From CAYRWM01 sp964428055 (GTDB lineage: Bacteria > Bacillota > Clostridia > Christensenellales > Christensenellaceae), in NCBI GenBank assembly GCA_964428055.1, contig CAYRWM010000026.1, forward strand, positions 1 through 28,482: a stretch of DNA of 28,482 nucleotides, read 5' to 3'. Positions 23,323-28,482 of the stretch are shown here, piece after piece. The notes under the pieces were generated by a model. That model did not search any database. It worked only from the letters and a program-made list of their open reading frames with translations, and was not told the origin of the DNA. Every line of letters begins with the position of its first letter. Position 1 is the first letter of the stretch. The position numbers and the translations under genes were made by a program.

Positions 23323-24168
23323 TCATTCAGCCGTGATCCTTATACTGCCGGATACTGTTTCAGCTACCAGCTTCAGATCTGCATCGCTGTTCTGCTTTAT
23401 CTCATTTGTAACGTTTCCGGATACGGTCGAAACCTTGACAGCGGCTTCGGTATTCTCTGCGAATCTGAGATCCACGGAACCGCTGACCGTATTAACTATG
23501 ACCGATGAAGGACGGGCATCTCTTAAATCCATCCTGACTTCTCCGGACATCGTGTCGGCATCCGCACTGTCAGATACTATTGCATCGATAGTGATGTTTC
23601 CCGAAGCGGAATCGGATTCAACACTGCCGGCTTCGGTTCCCGCTATCTTTGCATCTCCCGATGCAGAATCCGTCTCAATATGACCGGCCTTGGATTCCTT
23701 TACGGTAATATCACCGGATGCGGTAGCAGTCTCTATATACCCCGCCTCGAGAGATTCTATAATAATATTCCCCGATGCGGTTTCAATATCGAGATCGCTC
23801 TTTTGGGGTACATATACCGTGACGGATCCCGCAGGACCGAAGTCAAATAACTGTATACCCGGTTCTTTTATGCAAAGTTCACTGCCCGAAACCGACTCGC
23901 TGACCTTCGGTGCTCCTGTCTTCTCCACCCGGATCTTATCCGAATCAGTTCCCAGCACCGTAACGTCATGTTTCGCGAGATCTATCTTTATTGCAGTGAT
24001 CCCGTCAGCATCGAATTCAGCCGGCTCCGACGCTGTCTGAGATGCGCCGGATGTCTGCGTCCTGTTCCAGGGAAATACGCCGGGGCTTCCGATGAAGAAC
24101 ACCATCGCTGCTATAAGCGCCGCAGCAAGAATACTCAGCAGCACTATTGCAACCGTTTTTTTAGCCAT
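23323..24168 (-). CDS. Membrane-anchored DUF4097 beta-strand repeat protein
   Basis: A 281-residue protein. One N-terminal membrane helix (about 5-27) could be an uncleaved signal anchor. A Ser/Thr/Ala-rich linker leads to an extracellular beta-solenoid. Repeats of the type E-T-A-S-G-x-I recur about every 18-20 residues from about residue 130 (TASGNIIIE, TASGDITVK, SASGDAKIA, SASGNITID, TMSGEVRMD, TVSGSVDLR, TVSGNVTN), the hallmark of DUF4097. GAGGTGG precedes the ATG. It is the third gene of a padR-HAAS-DUF4097 operon, starting nine bases after the HAAS gene. This trio is widespread in Bacillota and is thought to sense or respond to envelope state, with no proven mechanism. Confidence 0.88.
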   Translation of the reverse strand: MAKKTVAIVLLSILAAALIAAMVFFIGSPGVFPWNRTQTSGASQTASEPAEFDADGITAIKIDLAKHDVTVLGTDSDKIRVEKTGAPKVSESVSGSELCIKEPGIQLFDFGPAGSVTVYVPQKSDLDIETASGNIIIESLEAGYIETATASGDITVKESKAGHIETDSASGDAKIAGTEAGSVESDSASGNITIDAIVSDSADADTMSGEVRMDLRDARPSSVIVNTVSGSVDLRFAENTEAAVKVSTVSGNVTNEIKQNSDADLKLVAETVSGSIRITAE

Positions 24169-24177
24169 ATCGCCACC

Positions 24178-24825
24178 TCATTTCTTAAGCGCTATGGATA
24201 TGATCTTTTCCACTATTGCGCCTATCGGGAATATGAGCCATGTTATATGCCATGCGAAGGTCGTGAAGCTCACCACAAGATACACGACCACTATTATCGA
24301 CCACAGGAGCGATGAATACGAGTTCTTCTTTTCCTTTTTCATCTGTTTTTCACTCTGCCACTCCTTAAAGTCCTCTACCATGGAATCATCGCTTTTTTTG
24401 TATTTGGGATATACGCTGTTGCCGTACACCTTGATTCCGGTCGCCGCCGCTATGCAGGCTATCATGACTATTATGCCGATCCCCGGTTCATTCATGAGAG
24501 CAAGCGCTATAAGCAGTGCGGGACTGAGTATATACAGTGCGATCGCAACGGCGTTCAGTCCTGCTGCTTTCCGTCCCTTACGTTCTCTCTCTTCTTTTTC
24601 ATCGGTATCCTCCGGGCCCTTTAATCCCGCGATAAGTTCATCGACGTTTCCGATATTGCTCTTTACCGATTCAAGAGCTTCCTCCGCAGACATACCGCCT
24701 GCCGTAAGATCGTCGTATTTCTCTTCAAGGTTGCCGATTATCTCCTCTTTAAGGTCCGATGCCCCGGCTGTCTTCGGAGCATCTGCAAAAAGGGATTCAA
24801 CGTATTCTCTAATCATATACCTCAA
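24178..24825 (-). CDS. HAAS/DUF1700-like membrane protein, TTG start
   Basis: About 215 residues. The N-terminal helical domain (roughly 4-65: MIREYVESLFADAP, LKEEIIGNLEEKYDDL, GMSAEEALESVKSNIG) is the HAAS/'permease prefix' type that pairs with PadR regulators. Four or so membrane helices follow. The open frame reaches 24879, but that start would overlap padR and lacks a ribosome site. A TTG at 24825 lies 7 nt after a perfect AAGGAGG (24833-24839) placed directly behind the padR stop, so I use it. The ATG at 24816 is the alternative, with poorer spacing. It probably links PadR activity to the membrane and DUF4097. Confidence 0.8.
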   Translation of the reverse strand: MRYMIREYVESLFADAPKTAGASDLKEEIIGNLEEKYDDLTAGGMSAEEALESVKSNIGNVDELIAGLKGPEDTDEKEERERKGRKAAGLNAVAIALYILSPALLIALALMNEPGIGIIVMIACIAAATGIKVYGNSVYPKYKKSDDSMVEDFKEWQSEKQMKKEKKNSYSSLLWSIIVVVYLVVSFTTFAWHITWLIFPIGAIVEKIISIALKK

Positions 24826-24839
24826 TGCTGTCCCTCCTT

Positions 24840-25157
24840 TTACATAAGACCGTCTATTATCTTCTTGGTCTTTTCCCATTCCTCGCGGTTCTGCTGGTAC
24901 AGAGCCCTGCCGAGAGGCGTTATGGCGTAGTATCTGCGCCTTGCTCCCGTGCCTTCACCCCAGTACGAGCGTATCATGCCTGACTGTTCCAGCCGGCGGA
25001 AGACCGTATAGAGCGTGGCCTCTTTAAGCTCAAAGGCTCCCCCGGTCTTGTCCATTATCTCTTTGTTGATCTGATAACCGTAGCTGTCGCCTTCAAGAAG
25101 TCTGGCCAGTATTATCGTATCGGTATGACCTCTAATAAGATCGGATGTCAGTGACAT
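24840..25157 (-). CDS. PadR-family transcriptional regulator
   Basis: A 105-residue PadR-s1 type repressor: the winged helix has LEGDSYGYQINKEIMDKTGG and ELKEATLYTVFRRLEQSGMI, then the wing GARRRYYAITPLG and a C-terminal dimerisation helix. The open frame extends to 25190, but the ATG at 25157 has an ideal AGGAGG 7 nt upstream, and the promoter -10 (25179-25184) lies inside the longer frame. So the start is 25157. It heads the operon with the HAAS and DUF4097 genes and probably represses it through the inverted repeat at 25192-25212. Confidence 0.92.
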   Translation of the reverse strand: MSLTSDLIRGHTDTIILARLLEGDSYGYQINKEIMDKTGGAFELKEATLYTVFRRLEQSGMIRSYWGEGTGARRRYYAITPLGRALYQQNREEWEKTKKIIDGLM

Positions 25158-25178
25158 TACATCACCTCCTCGAGATAC

Positions 25179-25207
25179 ATTAAAACACATAATACCTCGC
25201 CTGTCAA
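25179..25207 (-). promoter_or_regulatory. Promoter of the padR operon
   Basis: The minus strand has a perfect TTGACA (25202-25207), a 17-nt spacer and TTTAAT (25179-25184). It is one of the best promoters in the window. Confidence 0.65.
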
Positions 25208-25212
25208 GGTAT
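25192..25212. promoter_or_regulatory. Putative PadR operator
   Basis: An inverted repeat ATACCT, 9 nt, AGGTAT that covers the -35 box of the padR promoter. The position fits autorepression. The half-sites differ from some known PadR boxes, so binding is inferred. Confidence 0.45.
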
Positions 25213-25231
25213 ATATTGAAATAAGGTAAAA

Positions 25232-25261
25232 TAAAAAGCAGCCCTTATAAATGAAGGCTGC
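25232..25261 (-). terminator. Intrinsic terminator of the HD-domain gene
   Basis: A six-base-pair stem GCAGCC/GGCTGC (25238-25243 with 25256-25261), loop of 12 that can pair further. It is followed on the minus strand by TTTTTATTTT. Confidence 0.65.
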
Positions 25262-25281
25262 CTGTTGCATACCTTTTGCGC

Positions 25282-25860
25282 TCAGTTCAGTTCGTCCAGA
25301 GTCATCTCGTAACTGGGCAGGAAATTCTCTATAAAATACTCCGCTTCAGGCATATTCATATCGTTTATCGCCTTCAGCGTGCGCACGGCGGCTTTATCAA
25401 ACTCTCTGTTGCCGCTGCTCTTCTCTTCCACGCACTTTATATACGCAGCCAGCCTGTCAGCCGCCTTTACTATCTTTCTGACTTCCTCGGGAACATCTCC
25501 CTTTATGTAACGCTCAAGATCGCCCCTGAGTTCCTCGGGGAGCATATCCGTGAGAGTATCCTCTGCATACTTTTCAATTTTCTTGTACGACTTTGTGATA
25601 TCGTCATTGAAATACTTTATGGGAGTAGGAAGGTCTCCGGTTATAACTTCTCCGGCTTCATGATAAACGGCGTATGCGAGCACATCCTTCTCGCTTATAT
25701 CCTTCCCGTATATGTTGTTAGCTATGAGACAGAGAGCATGAGCTATAGCAGCCACGTTGTGGCTGTGCTCCTGAACGTTCTCCTCTCTGGTGTTTCTCAT
25801 AAGATTCCAGCGCTTGATATATTTAAGCCTCGATATATACGCAAAAAAATGATATTTCAT
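25282..25860 (-). CDS. YfbR-like 5'-deoxynucleotidase, HD-domain, with HE in place of HD
   Basis: A 192-residue HD-domain protein closely following YfbR (dNMP 5'-nucleotidase): YISRLKYIKRWNLMRNTREENVQEHS at 8-33, then GDLPTPIKYFN. Residues corresponding to the YfbR site are R17, W18, H32, H67, E71, D76 and D135. The metal-binding Asp of the HD pair (D69 in E. coli) is Glu here (E68, codon GAA). That may keep metal binding or change activity. GGAG lies 7 nt before the ATG, with an extended -10 promoter upstream. It is monocistronic, between the padR operon and the EIIC-like gene. Confidence 0.82.
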   Translation of the reverse strand: MKYHFFAYISRLKYIKRWNLMRNTREENVQEHSHNVAAIAHALCLIANNIYGKDISEKDVLAYAVYHEAGEVITGDLPTPIKYFNDDITKSYKKIEKYAEDTLTDMLPEELRGDLERYIKGDVPEEVRKIVKAADRLAAYIKCVEEKSSGNREFDKAAVRTLKAINDMNMPEAEYFIENFLPSYEMTLDELN

Positions 25861-25892
25861 ATTTATTCTCCGTTATGGGATGGAATACGGAT

Positions 25893-25901
25893 ATTATACC
25901 A
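25893..25901 (-). promoter_or_regulatory. Extended -10 promoter (TGGTATAAT) of the HD gene
   Basis: The minus strand reads TGGTATAAT about 33-41 nt before the start codon; no good -35 is seen. Confidence 0.5.
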
Positions 25902-25987
25902 TATTGCTGCCAAATCTTGTATTATCGCTTTTTTTGTTCTAAACTATTACACGGTAAATAACAAACAGGCAAAGGAGTTTATCCGTA

Positions 25988-27001
25988 ATGTTTGATAAGT
26001 TCAAATACTACTGCCACAGATACTTTGTGGAAGGCATGAGCGCGATGGCCCTGGGTCTTTTCGCATCGCTCATAATAAACCTGATACTGTCTCAGATCGC
26101 GCAGATACCGGGGCTCGAGGTTCTTAACAATCTTGCTGAAGTGTTCGGAGCTTCTTCCCCAGTGGTAGGCGCCGCGATAGGTGTGGCTATATCCCACGGC
26201 CTTAAGGCAAAACCCCTGGTCATGTTCTCATGCGCGGCGGCCGGCGCCATAGGCTACTACTACGGCGGTCCTGTGGGCGCTTTCGTCGCAGCCACTATCG
26301 GTTCGGAAGTCGGCATGCTGGTTGCGGGCAAGACTCCCGTGGATATCGTCATAACCCCTCTTGTGACTATAATCTCAGGCGGTCTGATAGGATTCCTTGT
26401 AGGACCCTACATCCAGAACTTCATGACGCTCCTGGGCGGTGTCATAAACACAGCTACAGAGCTCACTCCTCTGCCCATGGGCATAGTGGTTGCAGTCATC
26501 GTCGGTATGGCGCTCACGGCCCCTATAAGTTCGGCAGCGCTGTGCATTATGCTTGACTTAAACGGACTTGCGGCAGGCGCCGCGGCTGCAGGCTGCTGCG
26601 CCCAGATGATAGGATTCGCCGTGACAGGTATCCGCGACAACGGAAAAGGCAGCTTCTTCGCAGTCGGACTCGGAACATCAATGCTGCAGTTCGGAAACAT
26701 TATGAAGAGACCTCAGATATGGCTCGCTCCGACGATAGCGGCGGCAATAACAGGACCGATATCAACCTGCCTGTTCCGGATGACAAACACGGCCGTCGGA
26801 GCAGGCATGGGCACAAGCGGCCTCGTGGGTCAGTTCGGTGCATGGTCGGCAATGGCAGATACCTTCGGTGCCGGTACGACGCTCTTTGATATAGCGATTG
26901 TACACTTCATACTGCCGGCGGTCATAGCGCTTGTACTTGATCTTATTTTCAGAAAGATCAAGTGGGTGCGTCCGGGCGATCTTCTGATGGCAAAACTGTA
27001 A
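25988..27001 (+). CDS. PTS EIIC_2-family membrane protein
   Basis: A 337-residue, very hydrophobic protein with about nine or ten membrane helices, matching the PTS_EIIC_2 family. Signature stretches are ISSAALCIMLDLNGLAAGAA, GFAVTGIRDNGKGSF and a long Gly/Ala-rich helix set (TNTAVGAGMGTSGLVGQFG). No EIIA, EIIB or other PTS partner is near, so classical sugar phosphotransfer is doubtful. Family members are annotated as transporters or putative toxin regulators without firm function. AAAGGAG precedes the ATG at 10 nt. The gene's terminator appears to be split by the IS at 27029. Confidence 0.82.
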   Translation: MFDKFKYYCHRYFVEGMSAMALGLFASLIINLILSQIAQIPGLEVLNNLAEVFGASSPVVGAAIGVAISHGLKAKPLVMFSCAAAGAIGYYYGGPVGAFVAATIGSEVGMLVAGKTPVDIVITPLVTIISGGLIGFLVGPYIQNFMTLLGGVINTATELTPLPMGIVVAVIVGMALTAPISSAALCIMLDLNGLAAGAAAAGCCAQMIGFAVTGIRDNGKGSFFAVGLGTSMLQFGNIMKRPQIWLAPTIAAAITGPISTCLFRMTNTAVGAGMGTSGLVGQFGAWSAMADTFGAGTTLFDIAIVHFILPAVIALVLDLIFRKIKWVRPGDLLMAKL

Positions 27002-27012
27002 TAAAGATATAT

Positions 27013-27028
27013 AAAAAAGAGAGCCTTG
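27013..27028 (+). terminator. Half of an intrinsic terminator, split by the IS insertion
   Basis: Eleven bases after the EIIC-like stop come six A (27013-27018), then ten bases GAGAGCCTTG (27019-27028), then the first base of the IS (27029). The matching CAAGGCTCTC arm and T-run are not present downstream, so they should lie on the far side of the IS. The layout matches 94-110 base for base in spacing. Confidence 0.55.
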
Positions 27029-27054
27029 TGAACTGACCCCAAAATGTTAGACAC
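27029..27054. repeat. IS terminal inverted repeat, orfB-proximal end
   Basis: Twenty-six bases pairing imperfectly with 28457-28482: the two ends share TGAA-TGA, CCC and TGTTAGACAC/TTGTTAGACAC, with most mismatches in the central A/T-run. The same end is found at 68-93 in inverted orientation. Confidence 0.85.
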
Positions 27055-27068
27055 ATTTTGGCAGTTGA

Positions 27069-27911
27069 TCAGGCGACCATCAAGGACTGGATTCTGTACT
27101 GTACAGGGCTCAGTCCTTTTAGTTTGCACTTGATCCTGTCGTTGTTGTAATAGTATATATACTTTTCAAGTTCTTCCCTGAACTCTTCATAGCTGCTGAA
27201 CTCTCTTAGATACAGGAGTTCAGATTTGAGCAACCCGAAGAAGTTTTCCATAACAGCATTATCCAGACAATTTCCTTTTCGGGACATGCTCTGGCGTATA
27301 CCTTTTTCAACCAATCTGTTTTGATACTGTTTATGCTGATACTGCCATCCTTGATCTGAATGGAATATCAGGTTGGTATCATCAGGTATCTTTAGGAAGG
27401 CTTTGTCAAGCATATCCATGACCTGGTTAAGTAACGGACGCTCACTGATGTTGTAGCTGATTATCTCTCCGTTATACATATCCAGTACAGGTGACAGATA
27501 CATCTTTCTCCCGAAGAGTGAGAACTCGGTGATATCTGTAGTCCACTTGCAGTTTGGCGCGTCAGCTTTGAAATCTCTTTTGATAAGGTCAGGTGCGACC
27601 TTCCCGATCTCGCCCTTGTATGAGCGGTACTTTTTGATGCGCACCATGCACTTAAGGCCGAGCTCTTTCATAAGCCTTGTGACAGTTTTGTGATTTATCA
27701 CATATCCCCGGTTGCGCATTTCAAGCGTTATCCTTCTGTAGCCGTATCTGCCCTGATTCTCGTGATATATCGCTGTTATCTCTTCTTTTTCAACCTTGTA
27801 TTTATCAGGCTTTTGCATTCTGATAAGGTAATAGTAATATGTGCTCCTGGCAACGCCTGCAAACAGAAGCAGCTCTTTGAGCGGATACTTATGCCTTAGT
27901 TCGGTGATCAC
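27069..27911 (-). CDS. IS150-group transposase OrfB (DDE integrase domain)
   Basis: A 280-residue OrfB. An N-terminal HTH_21-like region (AIYHENQGRYGYRRITLEM) precedes the rve integrase core. Catalytic residues are D126 (WTTDITEFS), D186 (FHSDQGWQY) and E222 (NAVMENFFG), with 35 residues between the last two, the DD(35)E pattern of IS3 elements. OrfB itself could start at the GTG at 27911. The active transposase, however, is expected to be the OrfAB fusion made by a -1 shift at 27918-27924. The reading frame is unbroken. Confidence 0.95.
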   Translation of the reverse strand: MITELRHKYPLKELLLFAGVARSTYYYYLIRMQKPDKYKVEKEEITAIYHENQGRYGYRRITLEMRNRGYVINHKTVTRLMKELGLKCMVRIKKYRSYKGEIGKVAPDLIKRDFKADAPNCKWTTDITEFSLFGRKMYLSPVLDMYNGEIISYNISERPLLNQVMDMLDKAFLKIPDDTNLIFHSDQGWQYQHKQYQNRLVEKGIRQSMSRKGNCLDNAVMENFFGLLKSELLYLREFSSYEEFREELEKYIYYYNNDRIKCKLKGLSPVQYRIQSLMVA

Positions 27912-27913
27912 TA

Positions 27914-28432
27914 TTACTTTTTCTTCTGTTCGGACCTTTCCCGCTCTTGAACTAAGGCGTTCAATTTTTTTAGGTATTCATTCTCCATACGAAGACGCTG
28001 AACTTCAGCAAGAAGATCTTCGTTTTGATTCACATTGTTTTTTGGCTTTACCGGTTTCTTTTTGCCCATACTATTACGTCCTCGTCGTTCTTCAAAAAGC
28101 GCTTCTTTGCCCTCTTCGTAATATATTCGCTCCCATTTCGAAAGCGTCGGAACACTTTGTATGCAAAAGTGATCAGCAGTAGCTGTTAAAGACATACGGT
28201 TGTTATGCATATATTCTACAACATGCACCTTGAATTCACCACTATATGAACCAGTTCCTCCAGTCAAACCTTTTTCTCCATGGATCTCATACAGATGAAC
28301 CCATCTTTGAATATTACAATGTGATATTCCGTATTTATTTCCTAATGCGCAGAATCCTCCTGAATTGCCGGACATATACTCCTTCACGATCTTTAATCTG
28401 AATTCATCTGAATACTTTCTTTTTCTTGACAT
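27914..28432 (-). CDS. IS150-group OrfA (double helix-turn-helix)
   Basis: A 172-residue DNA-binding protein with two successive HTH domains: about 9-55 (LKIVKEYMSGNSGGFCALGNKYGISHCNIQRW) and about 66-112 (HVVEYMHNNRMSLTATADHFCIQSVPTLSKWE). A C-terminal coiled coil (EDLLAEVQRLRMENEYLKKLNALV) serves multimerisation and fusion to OrfB. AAAGGGG precedes the ATG. It binds the terminal repeats. Alone it usually regulates transposition, and it is fused to OrfB by frameshift. Confidence 0.93.
   Translation of the reverse strand: MSRKRKYSDEFRLKIVKEYMSGNSGGFCALGNKYGISHCNIQRWVHLYEIHGEKGLTGGTGSYSGEFKVHVVEYMHNNRMSLTATADHFCIQSVPTLSKWERIYYEEGKEALFEERRGRNSMGKKKPVKPKNNVNQNEDLLAEVQRLRMENEYLKKLNALVQERERSEQKKK
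27918..27924 (-). other. Probable -1 programmed frameshift site (GAAAAAG)
   Basis: Near the end of orfA the minus strand reads G-AAA-AAG followed at once by TAA. A slip of one base back joins orfA (QKKK) to the frame of orfB (VIVITELRH). The heptamer is weaker than the usual A-AAA-AAG of the family, but the frame relation is right. Confidence 0.6.
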
Positions 28433-28456
28433 AACAAAACCCCTTTCGTTAGTTTC

Positions 28457-28482
28457 GTGTCTAACAAAAGGGGTTCACTTCA
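28457..28482. repeat. IS terminal inverted repeat, orfA-proximal end
   Basis: The partner of 27029-27054. The outermost base is the last base of the window. Confidence 0.85.

Larger units (their letters stand above)
27029..28482 (-). mobile_element. Complete IS3-family element, IS150 group
   Basis: A 1454-bp element with imperfect 26-bp terminal repeats: TGAACTGACCCC... at 27029-27054 and, on the other strand, TGAAGTGAACCCC... at 28482-28457, both ending TTAGACAC. It carries overlapping-frame orfA (172 aa) and orfB (280 aa) with a -1 frameshift site. Size and gene lengths match the IS150 group. The window ends on the very last base of the element, so its outer flank and target duplication cannot be read. 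Both frames are intact, so it may be active. Confidence 0.95.

Noticed and set aside
23323..24168. DNA-level tandem repeat array in the DUF4097 gene
   Set aside because: The repeats are at protein level (ASG-x-I strands); the DNA is well diverged and explained by the beta-solenoid fold.
1..28482. Composite transposon bounded by the two IS copies
   Set aside because: The cargo is core metabolism and repair (glyS, murG, uvrAB), the copies differ at 4 of 93 bases, and no resistance or transfer genes are present.

Overview
The window looks like core chromosome of an anaerobic Bacillota, most likely class Clostridia. The evidence is the dimeric single-chain glycyl-tRNA synthetase, the Gram-positive type MurG, an MGDG-type lipid glucosyltransferase, a PadR/HAAS/DUF4097 module, ECF-type vitamin uptake, strong AGGAGG ribosome binding sites and AT-rich TTGACA/TATAAT promoters. 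I cannot name the genus. There is no tRNA, rRNA, CRISPR array or prophage.

Layout, left to right. Positions 1-93 are the last bases of an IS150-group IS3 element. Next come a DUF4203-like membrane protein (-) and a deoR-sorE operon (-, sorbose-1-phosphate reductase type). Divergent from that operon is a large radical SAM/SPASM protein (+), and the two promoters appear to share one operator sequence. A diacylglycerol glucosyltransferase-like gene (-) faces the radical SAM gene across a bidirectional terminator. It diverges from a murG / HEAT-like RNA methyltransferase pair (+).

The centre is a long minus-strand block, transcribed from right to left. A pantothenate-type ECF S component, coaX, hom, a cupin and a YbjQ-family gene form one tight operon ending in a terminator. 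Then uvrB, uvrA and a DUF3786 gene follow, with uvrB starting only 13 bases past that terminator. A small zinc-ribbon membrane gene lies ahead of the block and diverges from glyS-cobT-membrane protein (+). Further right are an apgM-like phosphomutase/kinase with a small membrane protein (-), mscL (+), a padR-HAAS-DUF4097 operon (-), a YfbR-like HD nucleotidase (-), and a PTS EIIC_2 family membrane protein (+). The window closes with a complete IS150-group element (27029-28482).

How the genes work together. Pantothenate uptake and CoaX give the start of CoA synthesis. Hom makes homoserine, and the apgM-like protein about 5 kb away could be the missing homoserine kinase. UvrA and UvrB do nucleotide excision repair. 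MurG and the lipid glucosyltransferase build the envelope.

The most unusual signals are: (1) both IS copies sit exactly 10 nt past the A-tract of an intrinsic terminator, in the same orientation to the upstream gene, as if the element targets terminator loops; (2) a near-identical 20-21 bp operator in both divergent promoters of the deoR-sorE / radical SAM region; (3) the radical SAM protein beside a membrane-lipid glycosyltransferase; (4) the uvrB leader problem; (5) an HD-to-HE change in the YfbR-like protein. I see no clear new defence system or other wholly new multi-gene system.
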